Program-made: the position numbers and the translations under genes
In this document: piece after piece, positions 1-7,933 of the stretch
Layout of the letters: each line of letters opens with the position of its first letter
How positions within the stretch are numbered: the first letter of the stretch is position 1
NCBI GenBank assembly: GCA_017466885.1
Contig: JAFTTH010000002.1
Location: 248,001 to 312,000 of the forward strand
Reading direction: 5' to 3'
Source: Oscillospiraceae bacterium
GTDB taxonomy: Bacteria > Bacillota > Clostridia > Oscillospirales > Ruminococcaceae
DNA length: 64,000 nucleotides
Notes under the pieces: generated by a model
What the model saw: the letters and a program-made list of their open reading frames with translations, nothing else
Told to the model about the DNA's origin: nothing
The model's database searches: none

Positions 1-516
1 GAATGTCCATGTAATGTTCTTGGACATGTTTTCCGATTCGCTTTGTGCGAAACCTGCGTATATGACAAGGTACAGTTCACTTTCGGTTTTGAGTGTGTCG
101 ATATTCTGTTCTTCGAATATGACTCCGATGTTCTTTTCTTTCAGTAGTCGCACATATTGGAGGCAGTCTACCGTGTTTCGTGCGAATCGGGATACCGACT
201 TTGTTATGATATAGTCGATCTTTCCGGCGAGGCAGTCTTTAATCATCTGATTAAAGTGTTCACGCTTTTTGACCTGCGTTCCTGAGATACCTTCATCGGC
301 GTATATCCCTGCGAGTACCCACTCTTTATTTGCTGCTATCTTTTCGGTATAGGTTTTCTTCTGATTCTCGTATGACAGCAACTGTTCTTTAGAGTCGGTT
401 GATACTCGACAGTAGGCTGCTACTCGCAGTTGGTTATATTTACTTCTATCTACAATGTTGACGCGCTTGGGTTCGATAACCGTAACCGTCTTCTTTGGTA
501 TTTTGGTTACTACCAC
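1..516 (-). CDS. Large serine recombinase, N-terminal part (cut by left edge)
   Basis: Site-specific recombinase that would cut and rejoin element ends. About 172 residues are visible. The catalytic resolvase domain carries the YCRVSTDS motif, whose serine is the expected nucleophile, followed by [18 protein letters not shown] and [10 protein letters not shown], all typical of large serine recombinases. I chose the GTG at 516 because AGGAAGG lies 8 nt upstream, and it starts 1 nt after the stop of the preceding gene (518). The C-terminal recombinase and zinc domains lie outside the window. It is the third of three tandem recombinase genes read right to left. Family assignment is firm; its target site is unknown. 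Confidence 0.9.
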   Translation of the reverse strand, partial: MVVTKIPKKTVTVIEPKRVNIVDRSKYNQLRVAAYCRVSTDSKEQLLSYENQKKTYTEKIAANKEWVLAGIYADEGISGTQVKKREHFNQMIKDCLAGKIDYIITKSVSRFARNTVDCLQYVRLLKEKNIGVIFEEQNIDTLKTESELYLVIYAGFAQSESENMSKNITWTF

Positions 517-517
517 A

Positions 518-1363
518 TCATCCACCTTCCTTTATTTTTATATTTGACTTGGTTACGAGTTCGGCGGCGCCGTCCTCATAGAGTATGATTTTATCTACCG
601 TCCTTTCGAGGAGTTGGGATAGGTTTTCCTTTCCTTCTCTTACGTTTGCTCGAATGCCGGGTATTGACTGAATGCCTTCGTACTGTATTTGTACCAGTTC
701 GATGCACAGTTCTAAGGCTCTCTGAGCATTGACATTCGGTCTGTCGAGTTCATCTTCGAGTTCGCTTTTTATTTTCAGCGTATCCGAAGTGTCGGTTGTG
801 GGCATCTTCCTTTCTTCCGGTGTGTAATCGTCTTCCACCATTCGCATGGTGAGGGTTTGCACCTTTTTCAGTATTACGGTATCTCGGATATGCACGTTGT
901 TATCGCAGTCGGGATTGCTACAGTACCACCTTTCTTTGTACTTGCATTTTCTCTCCACTCTGCGTTTCATAACACATCCGCATTTCCCACAGACGATGTA
1001 TCCTTTCAGTACATGTATTTCCTGTTCCGTGTCAGCAGGTGTGGTTCTCTGCCTTGCCGTTTTTTGCCGTGCGGCTTCTGCGAACAGTCCTTCGTCTATG
1101 ATTTGTGGGAAGGTATCGTCACCGAGGTATTTTACATTGTCGAGGATCCTCATGACTCTCGCTTTATTCCACTCGGTTTTCTTTTCACTGTATACTACTT
1201 GCTGTGCGGTCAATCTGTCGGCGATGTCTTTCAGTGTGGCACCTGCGATATATGTTTCGAAGATATATCGTATTATCTTGGCCTCGCTCTGTTCTATGAC
1301 GATGTCGCCGTTTTCCATGGTGTATCCGTATGGGATATATCTGTTTTTTAGCATACCTTCCAC
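518..1363 (-). CDS. Serine recombinase-like protein lacking the catalytic domain
   Basis: This 281-residue protein begins directly in the Recombinase (DNA-binding) domain ([20 protein letters not shown], residues about 11-100). It continues into a zinc ribbon ([11 protein letters not shown] at about 126 with CSNPDCDN at about 148) and a C-terminal coiled/helical region ([16 protein letters not shown]). The roughly 150-residue serine catalytic domain present in both neighbours is absent. The annotated start is a GTG that overlaps the preceding recombinase by 16 nt; an ATG at 1354 is possible but has poor Shine-Dalgarno spacing. It is probably a DNA-binding partner or directionality subunit in a three-gene integration module; that role is inference. 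It could instead be a truncated gene, but the intact frame and tight packing argue against decay. Confidence 0.85.
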   Translation of the reverse strand: MEGMLKNRYIPYGYTMENGDIVIEQSEAKIIRYIFETYIAGATLKDIADRLTAQQVVYSEKKTEWNKARVMRILDNVKYLGDDTFPQIIDEGLFAEAARQKTARQRTTPADTEQEIHVLKGYIVCGKCGCVMKRRVERKCKYKERWYCSNPDCDNNVHIRDTVILKKVQTLTMRMVEDDYTPEERKMPTTDTSDTLKIKSELEDELDRPNVNAQRALELCIELVQIQYEGIQSIPGIRANVREGKENLSQLLERTVDKIILYEDGAAELVTKSNIKIKEGG

Positions 1364-2901
1364 CTACACTTTTCTGTGAATTTCAGACCGCCGAGCAGGA
1401 CGAATGTTGCCATGTCGTTTTGGTCTATCTCCACCTTTCTTACTATGTTTTTGAATAACTCATCCGAGAAGTCGCTTAGCGGTTCTTTGACTTCTTTCAG
1501 CTCGATTTGGAGTTTCAACACATCCGCATGGGAGTCGCTGAGTACCGTGCTGAATGTTGCCAACCGTTTCTCTTTCAGTGCCGTGATTCTCTGCATGATT
1601 TCTCGGCTCTGTCGTTGGAAGGTGACGGTGTCGAGGTATCCTTTATCCTTGAGCTTACTTATCATCAGCAGTTTCTCATTGAGTTCACTGATTTCCTTAC
1701 TGCAATCATAGGATTCTTGGTTTCCTCTGCGTTGCATCGCCATTGCCTTTTCCAAGGTCCTGACCGCTAACTTCAGTACGTCTTCGCTTGCAAAGCACAG
1801 CTTGTTCACCATTGTGACGAAGGCGGTTTTGATATCGTCTTCTTCGAGGTAGTGTGTGGGACACCAGTCTTTGTCTTTCTGATGATTCGCACACACCCAA
1901 TTGATATGGTCTTTTCGTTTTCGGCGCACAAAAATTGCACCGCATTCACTGCAGTGCATAATTTTTGAGAATATATACTTTTCGGTCGGCAGGTCTTCAC
2001 GAGTCAGAGTTCCCCTCTGTGCCATGATCTCGCCAACCTTATCGAAGACATCTCTTGGGATGAATCCGGTGTGTGAACCGGTTACATAGTACTGATCTTC
2101 TTCACCGTAGTTTACCTTCTGTCTGAATGGGAAGGTGCTTGTATGGTATGTCTTCTGATACAGGCAGTCACCGATATATTTTTCATTGCGGAGGATGTAT
2201 TTGATTCCGCAACGTTCCCATCTACCTCCTGTCTTTGTCGGGACACCTCGTCTGTTGAGTATTTCGGCAATCGTGTGGGTGGATTTACCGCTGAGATACA
2301 TATTGAAGATATCCTTTACTATCTTTGCTTCGGGTTCGTATATCTCCAATTTCTGATTCACATATCGGAATCCGTAAGCTGCGTTGCTCACGATAAACTC
2401 ACCGACTGCCATTCGGTTACGGTTACCCATTCGTACATTCTGCGATATGGATATGGATTCCTCTTGTGCTATCGCAGAGAAGGTATTGAGCAGCATTTCA
2501 TCGCCGATGTTCAGCGTGTCGATTCCTTCTTTTTCGAATCTGACCGCCACTCCGTACTTTTTCAGTTCTCTTACGATTTCGAGGGTTTCCTTTACGTTTC
2601 GTGCGAATCGGGCAACTGCTTTGGTGATGATTAAATCAATCTCACCCATCTTACAGAGCTTAATCATTCTTAGGAACTCGGTTCGCTTTTCGGATCTTGT
2701 TCCCGTGATGCCTTCGTCAGCGAATATCTCTACTAATTGCCATTCGGGTTTTGACTTGATATAGTCGGTATAGTAACTGACCTGTCGGTCATAGGAATGC
2801 AACTGGTCGGCTGAATTTGTGGACACTCGGCAGTATGCGGCGACTCTTGTCCTTTGGTGTATGGACACCTTGTTGGTTGTGATTTGACTTATCTGTCGCA
2901 A
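1348..2901 (-). CDS. Large serine recombinase (full length)
   Basis: About 517-residue large serine integrase/resolvase of the TnpX/phage-integrase type. Catalytic domain: [13 protein letters not shown] (nucleophile Ser), FADEGITGTR, AVARFARN, SISQNVRMGN. Then comes the Recombinase domain (AYGFRYVNQ, GRWERCGIKYILRNEKYIGD), a zinc ribbon (CSECGAIFVRRKRKDHINWVCANHQ, written here as CxxC...C) and a long C-terminal coiled coil. A TTG at 2901 is the better start: it has AGGAGAG about 6 nt upstream, whereas the longer frame opening at 2934 starts with another TTG and no ribosome site. First gene of the recombinase trio, and the only one shown complete. It probably integrates or excises the element. 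Confidence 0.92.
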   Translation of the reverse strand: MRQISQITTNKVSIHQRTRVAAYCRVSTNSADQLHSYDRQVSYYTDYIKSKPEWQLVEIFADEGITGTRSEKRTEFLRMIKLCKMGEIDLIITKAVARFARNVKETLEIVRELKKYGVAVRFEKEGIDTLNIGDEMLLNTFSAIAQEESISISQNVRMGNRNRMAVGEFIVSNAAYGFRYVNQKLEIYEPEAKIVKDIFNMYLSGKSTHTIAEILNRRGVPTKTGGRWERCGIKYILRNEKYIGDCLYQKTYHTSTFPFRQKVNYGEEDQYYVTGSHTGFIPRDVFDKVGEIMAQRGTLTREDLPTEKYIFSKIMHCSECGAIFVRRKRKDHINWVCANHQKDKDWCPTHYLEEDDIKTAFVTMVNKLCFASEDVLKLAVRTLEKAMAMQRRGNQESYDCSKEISELNEKLLMISKLKDKGYLDTVTFQRQSREIMQRITALKEKRLATFSTVLSDSHADVLKLQIELKEVKEPLSDFSDELFKNIVRKVEIDQNDMATFVLLGGLKFTEKCRWKVC

Positions 2902-3050
2902 GGCTTTCTCTCCTTTCTTAATTTTGCAACACAAACATACTACACAAGTTGGTACAAGTCCAGCGACTATGCCCGAATATCTAAACTTATTTTTTAGAAA
3001 GATTAGGCGGATATTTGTGCAGTTTATTTACAACAAATACCCACCCTTTC

Positions 3051-3206
3051 CTATACCATTGCGATGTCGGGAGCGTATGCTTTTTTGAAGTATTCCTTCA
3101 TGGTTTCATATTCCTTGGCAGTAATCGTGCCGTTATTCTGCAACGCTCTGAGTATCATGATGGTTTTAATAAATTTGGTGTTGTTTGACTTCTTTTCAGC
3201 AATCAT
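3051..3206 (-). CDS. Small SHOCT-like protein (51 aa)
   Basis: MIAEKKSNNTKFIKTIMILR opens this short protein, and the second half (LQNNGTITAKEYETMKEYF) resembles the SHOCT helical hairpin, in which an I-T-x-x-E-Y/F turn joins two helices. AAGGAGAG lies 5 nt before the ATG, and the gene starts 12 nt after the stop of the helicase gene, so it is probably cotranscribed. Small SHOCT-like proteins are common beside recombinase genes in clostridial elements, where they may assist recombination or oligomerisation; that role is a guess. The SD and composition make it a convincing real gene despite its size. Confidence 0.7.
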   Translation of the reverse strand: MIAEKKSNNTKFIKTIMILRALQNNGTITAKEYETMKEYFKKAYAPDIAMV

Positions 3207-3217
3207 GGCATCTCTCC

Positions 3218-5500
3218 TTACTGAAAGTATTTCGCATCCTTAACCGATCTGATGAAGTCGCCGATTTCCTCAACGCTGCTTACCACCGGGTATTTGCCGA
3301 GGGCGTTCATTACTCTTTTATAATAGCTACCGCTTCCTGTTGCTCTTGCATCGAGGATGGCAAGGACTCCGGTATCGGTTTCATTACGAATAAGGCGACC
3401 TGCACCTTGGCGCAATTTAATAATCATCTGCGGTACGGCGTAGGTATGGACGAACTCGCCCATCGTTTCACAGTTAGCCTTCTTCTGTTCGAGTGCTTCG
3501 GTTCTCAGTGGGAACGGAAGTTTAACGATAATCACAGAAGAGAGAACGTCACCGGCGCAATCTACACCTTCCCACATACTGCCTGATGCGAACAGCACGG
3601 CGTTCTTGCTCTTTTTGAAGTCCGATATGGCGGTTTTATTACTGCGCGTCATCTTGATGATGTTGTATTCGCTCAGTTTCGGTTCGAGCAGTTTATGTAC
3701 TGCACTAAGCACCTTGTATGAGGTGAACAGTACCGCCGTATGACCATGCGTTGCTTGGATGAGCTTCTCCACCTCGTTTGCGATGGACCTGATATACTCA
3801 TCGTCATTCATTTTCGGCACAAGCGTTTTCTTGGATATATACAGCCTTGTGTGTTCTTTATAATTAAAAGGCGATTCGCAAGAGGTTTCGAGGATCTGTT
3901 CTTTGGGAACGTATCCCGAAATACCGAGTTCGGCTTTGAAGTAATCGAAGCCGGTATCGTCCTTCATGGTGCCGGAGGTCAATACATACTGCATATGAGT
4001 TTTACTCCACAGCATATTTCTGAGGTCTTCTTCCATCGTCTTGGGCATACCGCAGAGCGTGATTTCTTTCCTTTCTCTGTCAGTAATGTCTAACCAGTAA
4101 ATCACCTCTTGAGGTTTTGCAAAGCGGTCAAGGGTACTGAGGAGGTTTGTGAGCTTAAGCTGCTGATACTTTGCGTTGTACCGAATCAGTTTGTCCACCT
4201 GCTCTAATACCGAAATGAGTTTTTCAATGCACTCAATTTCGTCCTCGCCGATGGTTACTCTCATGCGCTCGCCGTCATCCTCGCTATCGTCTGTGCTCTG
4301 ACCGAGAAGCATTTGGAAGAGCTTGTCGTTATACTTAGTGGCAGCGTTCGTAAATCTCTCTAAGATTTTCTTAGTTTCTCTGCCTTTATCATTTAAGGAA
4401 TACTTGATGGCGTTCAGATAATTGCCAACCTCGTCATACTCCAAGGTAAAGCCACAAACCGAGACTGCTGATTCCATAACCTTATGAGCTTCATCAAAGA
4501 TTACGAAGTTGGATTTCTGCAACAAGCGGTTGTCCTTACCTATCTTCTGAGCCATTAAAAACATATTGTGGTTGGTGATTTGGAAATCACAAGAACACGG
4601 ATGTAGGGCATCTTCCATATACTCACTGTATCGGCATTCCTTTTTGCAGAGGCACTTGAAGCACGAACCCCTTACGCAGATTTTGGATTTGATGTGTTTA
4701 TTCAGCACACCGATTTCATCAAGATCGAGACAGGTATTGAGCAGGTCGAGTTCGTTAAGGATTTTCAGCGTTTCGCTATACTTACGGGGATACTTGGATA
4801 TCTCTTTATAAAAATCGTTATATCGTGCCGGGCAAAAGAAGTGTTCCTTGCCCTTGCGGATAACCGCAACCAAGGGGCCATGAATGATACCGTTTTCCAT
4901 AAGCATTCGGGAAAGTTCCGGGATCTCCTTTTTGACGATTGCCTGTTGAAGTTCAATGCTTGATGTACTGATAGTGATGGGGTTTCCGTTTGTGCTGTAT
5001 CTGTCATCATACAGACTGGCGGCAAGGCTCGCTACGAGGTATGCCATCGTCTTACCTGTTCCGACCTCTGCCTCACAGAGCGTTACTTTCTTTCGTGTCA
5101 GTCCTTCGAACATTGCCTTCGATAATCTGATTTGTTCCTCACGGACGGCGTATCCGTATTTTGTGAGAACGTTGCGAAACACAATGTCAATGAAGTCGCT
5201 CTGCGGTACAGAATACTTTCCCAAGTATCTGCGGTCACCGGTGTATTTAATGGAGTACAAAATCTTCGGCACAAGTGCGCTGTAGCAGTTGGGATGGATA
5301 GGTTGCTTGGTGCTGATGACCAACGAGCCGTATCCGGTTCTCTTATCCAAGGCTACATATCTGTACTCATCAAGCACTTTATAATGATAAATGTGGAATC
5401 TGTCTTCGAAAGTGAAATCATACACGCTGTCGCTGTAAACGATTTTTTCTCTGATATATTCATTGAACTTTTTCTTTCCGTTGGTTGTTATCTCGTACAT
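3218..5500 (-). CDS. DinG/XPD-family DNA helicase
   Basis: 760-residue superfamily 2 helicase. Walker A is EAEVGTGKTMAYLVA at about residue 143, and the DEAH Walker B lies in NFVIFDEAHKVMESA. Between them is a cysteine cluster (CVRGSCFKCLCKKEC and further Cys) that fits the Fe-S domain of DinG/XPD helicases. Motifs V and VI are SGSMWEGVDCAG and RQGAGRLIRNETDTG. DinG enzymes unwind 5'-overhang DNA, D-loops and DNA-RNA hybrids; in a mobile element this could help replication or conflict resolution (inference). It follows a roughly 520-nt hairpin-rich untranslated region and the sigma-like gene on the same strand. Length and motifs are complete. Confidence 0.9.
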   Translation of the reverse strand: MYEITTNGKKKFNEYIREKIVYSDSVYDFTFEDRFHIYHYKVLDEYRYVALDKRTGYGSLVISTKQPIHPNCYSALVPKILYSIKYTGDRRYLGKYSVPQSDFIDIVFRNVLTKYGYAVREEQIRLSKAMFEGLTRKKVTLCEAEVGTGKTMAYLVASLAASLYDDRYSTNGNPITISTSSIELQQAIVKKEIPELSRMLMENGIIHGPLVAVIRKGKEHFFCPARYNDFYKEISKYPRKYSETLKILNELDLLNTCLDLDEIGVLNKHIKSKICVRGSCFKCLCKKECRYSEYMEDALHPCSCDFQITNHNMFLMAQKIGKDNRLLQKSNFVIFDEAHKVMESAVSVCGFTLEYDEVGNYLNAIKYSLNDKGRETKKILERFTNAATKYNDKLFQMLLGQSTDDSEDDGERMRVTIGEDEIECIEKLISVLEQVDKLIRYNAKYQQLKLTNLLSTLDRFAKPQEVIYWLDITDRERKEITLCGMPKTMEEDLRNMLWSKTHMQYVLTSGTMKDDTGFDYFKAELGISGYVPKEQILETSCESPFNYKEHTRLYISKKTLVPKMNDDEYIRSIANEVEKLIQATHGHTAVLFTSYKVLSAVHKLLEPKLSEYNIIKMTRSNKTAISDFKKSKNAVLFASGSMWEGVDCAGDVLSSVIIVKLPFPLRTEALEQKKANCETMGEFVHTYAVPQMIIKLRQGAGRLIRNETDTGVLAILDARATGSGSYYKRVMNALGKYPVVSSVEEIGDFIRSVKDAKYFQ

Positions 5501-5524
5501 TTCTGTTGTTCTCCTTTATATTAG

Positions 5525-5995
5525 GTATTTAGCAGCAGAATGGTATGCAGGAACTTTGTGGGTTCCTGCACAGTAGTTCCACTGCTAAACGTAAAATTTA
5601 TTAGTGGTGTCGTATTATTTCCATTGCCTCGACATAGGCGAACTGCAAGCAGTTTCGCAGCATACTGAACTTGGTTGAACCTCGTTCCGAAACTTCATAT
5701 AAACCAACAAGAAGGCATCAGTTTCCAGCCAGCATCGGTATTATCCCACCTGTTCCGCGTGGGCTGCCTTTAGGCAGAAGTATTATCATTCGATCTTTCT
5801 CACAGTCCCCGTACTCTGCTGATTCGAGCTTGGGACGGTATAAGATTTATCGCTCATCCGTGTTTGCGGAGTCGTGGCGCTCTTACCGTGTGACTGGCCG
5901 ATTTCTCAGTGGAGAAAGATAGTTGACCTGCAGTCCTTTATTCAGTTGTCAAGGTGCAAAGGACTTAATTTGTCCTCTCACCCTTGTATTCCACA
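5525..5995 (-). ncRNA. Candidate large structured RNA or leader between the sigma-like and helicase genes
   Basis: There is no credible gene in this 520-nt gap, but perfect or near-perfect hairpins are dense. They are: TTTAGCAG/CTGCTAAA (5528-5535 with 5582-5589) enclosing TGCAGGAAC/GTTCCTGCA (5546-5554 with 5562-5570); GCCT/AGGC (5626-5639); GCGAACTGC/GCAGTTTCGC (5638-5658); CCCAC/GTGGG (5745-5763); CTGCC-TTTA-GGCAG (5764-5777); and GGAC/GTCC (5961-5975). Series of short stems like this are typical of structured RNAs. It lies in the same direction as its neighbours and ends just upstream of the helicase ribosome site. Strand, ends and family are not established; I could not match it to a named class. 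Confidence 0.5.
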
Positions 5996-6023
5996 CTTTT
6001 TTGAAACTTAACAACCAAGAAAA

Positions 6024-6581
6024 TTAAAAAAAGTTTTTCAGCTTCAAAAGAACGGCTTTCTTGCGCTTATGAATTGCCTGTTGAGAAATGCCGAACACCT
6101 CGGCTAATTCCTTCTCGGTTACAGGCTCATCCGAAAGGAACAGCGCATTAATAAGGAGCATTTCCTCTTTCGACAAGGTTCGCAGTGCCTTTCTTAACTT
6201 TTCGAGATTCATATTGTGCAGAACCTCGTTTTCGATATCGCAGTTATCATCAGCAATAAGTTCTTCACCGGAGGAGCAATCCTCTCTGCACAGTTCGGTG
6301 TCATAGATCGACACAACAATAAATCCCGATGCATTTCTGCAATCGGATAAATATTGCTTATGTCTTTCGTCCTTGCGGATGGCTTTCACCTGTTCGCTCG
6401 GTACTTCCACATACACCTTATTGAGTTCGCCGTCATCGTTCACTTTCATGAATCGTCTGCCCTTACCTGCCTCGCTATTTAAGAAGTCGAACACCTTCTG
6501 TCCGGTGAGCTTGTCGAATCTTCTGTCACCGTTCTCCGAAGAGTAGTTTCCGTTTTTGCTTTCTACATAAAAAATAATCAT
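6024..6581 (-). CDS. Sigma-70 region 4-like regulatory protein
   Basis: 185 residues. The C-terminal third (about 128-185) is a sigma region 4 type helix-turn-helix: LRKALRTLSKEEMLLINALF, then EKELAEVFGISQQAIHKRKK. The N-terminal half (IIFYVESKNGNYSSE; GRRFMKVNDDGELNKVYVEV) is not a region 2 fold that I recognise, so this may be an accessory transcription factor rather than a full sigma factor. Proteins of this kind are common near the regulatory end of clostridial ICEs. It is preceded by a 19-codon ORF (6633-6692) and followed by the structured region and helicase gene. An SD (AAGGAG) lies just upstream of the ATG at 6581. Confidence 0.8.
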   Translation of the reverse strand: MIIFYVESKNGNYSSENGDRRFDKLTGQKVFDFLNSEAGKGRRFMKVNDDGELNKVYVEVPSEQVKAIRKDERHKQYLSDCRNASGFIVVSIYDTELCREDCSSGEELIADDNCDIENEVLHNMNLEKLRKALRTLSKEEMLLINALFLSDEPVTEKELAEVFGISQQAIHKRKKAVLLKLKNFF

Positions 6582-6632
6582 TGTTAATCTCCTTGAATTT
6601 GAATTTTTGTTGTTAAATCAAAGTCATGGAGA

Positions 6633-6692
6633 TTAAGGATATTTAGCGATAAAGGTTTCCCACTTACCTGAACCTGTTCTACCTACGGACAT
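6633..6692 (-). CDS. Putative 19-residue leader peptide upstream of the sigma-like gene
   Basis: A very strong ribosome site (AAAGGAGG, about 9 nt spacing) precedes an ATG that opens a 19-codon frame, MSVGRTGSGKWETFIAKYP, ending in TAA at 6633, about 50 nt before the sigma-like start. The peptide contains a GSGKW stretch. Such a good SD on so short a frame suggests either a regulatory leader peptide or a microprotein. No homologue is recognised. Confidence 0.5.
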   Translation of the reverse strand: MSVGRTGSGKWETFIAKYP

Positions 6693-6762
6693 TAAAAAAT
6701 GCCTCCTTTCTGATTTCTCAGCCGGAAGCATTCGTGTTCTTCGGTTGTATTTGTCTTTGCCG

Positions 6763-6827
6763 AAAACAAAAAGGCCACCGGCAAGGCAAATAAGCTATAC
6801 TAAGCCTATCTGTCTTGTCGGTGGCCT
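6763..6827 (-). terminator. Rho-independent terminator after the zinc-ribbon gene
   Basis: A 14-bp stem, AGGCCACCGGCAAG (6772-6785) with CTTGTCGGTGGCCT (6814-6827), contains one G-U pair and a 28-nt loop. On the minus strand it is followed by TTTTTGTTTT. It fits termination of the lexA-like/zinc-ribbon transcript before the sigma-like gene. Confidence 0.7.
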
Positions 6828-6951
6828 CTCATGTCTGCATTTAGCAAGTCTGGTTAAACCATCCGAAGTGTTCAAAGCAAGTGACCTGATAAGGATTTAC
6901 GCAGTCTGTTTCACCTCAACCTTACCGTCTTGATGCCGTATTCAATTGTAT

Positions 6952-7158
6952 TTATACATATCTCACCTGACCGGCAGGTGCATACATGTCTATTGTATCG
7001 TGTCTTCGTCCTTTTTGGACTCTGACAAATACGACCTTGCATTTGTCGCACTCATATTTGATTTTTCCATCGTCATTCCGATAGCCGTAGTTCAGCTTTC
7101 CGCAATTTGAACAGTACATCGGTATCGGAGTCCAAGTGTCATGTTTCATTCTCGTCAC
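6952..7158 (-). CDS. Small zinc-ribbon protein (68 aa)
   Basis: 68 residues with two CxxC knuckles: MYCSNCGKLNYGYRNDDG at about 14-31 and YECDKCKVVFVRVQKG at about 35-50, a classic zinc ribbon. It lies about 45 nt downstream of the LexA-like gene on the same strand and ahead of the terminator at 6763-6827, so it is probably cotranscribed. No enzymatic residues are seen. Function unknown; a nucleic-acid-binding accessory protein is most likely. Confidence 0.75.
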   Translation of the reverse strand: MTRMKHDTWTPIPMYCSNCGKLNYGYRNDDGKIKYECDKCKVVFVRVQKGRRHDTIDMYAPAGQVRYV

Positions 7159-7203
7159 CTCAGCAAAGATTGTTGATCTTGCTTAGGTTGTGCCCCACAA
7201 GTA

Positions 7204-7803
7204 TTAAACACGTTTAATAACATGCTGCGCCACTCCCTGTATTGTGCAAGACGGTCGGATTATGTCCTTATATTTTTTGTTTTCTGCTCTCAGTATCACA
7301 CGCTGATTCTTATCGTCTTTATAAAAGCGTTTCAGCGTGCTTTCGTTATCGATTAGTGCCACCACTATATCTCCTTCACTGGCTTCAGCCTGTTTATTGA
7401 TGACTACGAGGTCGCCGTCTTCAATTCCGGCGCCGATCATCGAATCACCGCTTGCCACAAGGATATACAGTTCACCTTTTCCGAAAATCGCCGTAGGAAG
7501 AGACACGATAGTTTCGATATGCTCGATTTCCTCGGTCGGCGAACCACAGGGAATGCTACCACAAATAGGGGCCTTTGAGCGAGTGGACTCAAATTTCTCG
7601 GTGAGCTTGGTGCGGATATCTCGTCCGTTATAACTAATGAGACCTTTTTCACTCATCGCTACGAGGTACTTATAGGCCGTTCCCCTCGCAATGCCCACAC
7701 CGTTGGCAATGTCGGAAGTTGACGGAGAACGTCCTTCGTTGAGATAGTACTGCTCTGCGAAGTCTTGAATTTGTTTCATCAGTTCGGGGCTTTTAGAACG
7801 CAT
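7204..7803 (-). CDS. lexA: LexA-like SOS-type repressor
   Basis: 199 residues. The N-terminal winged HTH (GRSPSTSDIANGVGIARGTA; TAYKYLVAMSEKGLISYNGR) is followed by an S24 autoprotease domain. The cleavage site appears to be Cys-Gly (SIPCGSPTEE, about residue 84), where LexA usually has Ala-Gly. The catalytic Ser lies in VASGDSMIGAGIEDGD (about 117) and the Lys in NESTLKRFYKD (about 154). RecA-stimulated self-cleavage would relieve repression. Its own promoter contains a near-consensus Firmicute LexA box (7861-7874), so autoregulation is likely. It may control the element's transfer genes or be an element copy of host LexA. Confidence 0.87.
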   Translation of the reverse strand: MRSKSPELMKQIQDFAEQYYLNEGRSPSTSDIANGVGIARGTAYKYLVAMSEKGLISYNGRDIRTKLTEKFESTRSKAPICGSIPCGSPTEEIEHIETIVSLPTAIFGKGELYILVASGDSMIGAGIEDGDLVVINKQAEASEGDIVVALIDNESTLKRFYKDDKNQRVILRAENKKYKDIIRPSCTIQGVAQHVIKRV

Positions 7804-7852
7804 ATATATCTCCTCACCTTTCTATCGGAAGCAATCTGCTTTCGGTAGGTTC

Positions 7853-7881
7853 ATTATAACCGAACATAAGTTTGATTGCAA
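7853..7881 (-). promoter_or_regulatory. lexA promoter with LexA/DinR box
   Basis: On the minus strand TTGCAA (7876-7881), a 17-nt spacer and TATAAT (7853-7858) form a near-perfect sigma-A promoter. The spacer holds CGAACATAAGTTTG (7861-7874), which fits the Firmicute LexA box CGAAC-RNRY-GTTYG with one mismatch. Its position between -35 and -10 is suited to repression. Confidence 0.8.
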
Positions 7882-7886
7882 TAGGT

Positions 7887-7920
7887 CAAAAATGAGGTGG
7901 TCGTAAAAACAACCACCTCG
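7887..7920 (-). terminator. Terminator after the WYL regulator gene
   Basis: GAGGTGGT (7894-7901) pairs with ACCACCTC (7912-7919); on the minus strand the stem is followed by ATTTTTG. It lies 14 nt after the stop of the WYL gene. Confidence 0.8.
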
Positions 7921-7933
7921 CGAAAAATATTTA

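Noticed and set aside
5671..5922. An 83-codon plus-strand frame in the structured region
   Set aside because: No ribosome site, unusual composition, and it runs through strong hairpins that better fit an RNA element on the minus strand.
6745..6933. A 62-codon plus-strand frame between the sigma-like and zinc-ribbon genes
   Set aside because: It overlaps a clear terminator on the opposite strand and has no ribosome site.
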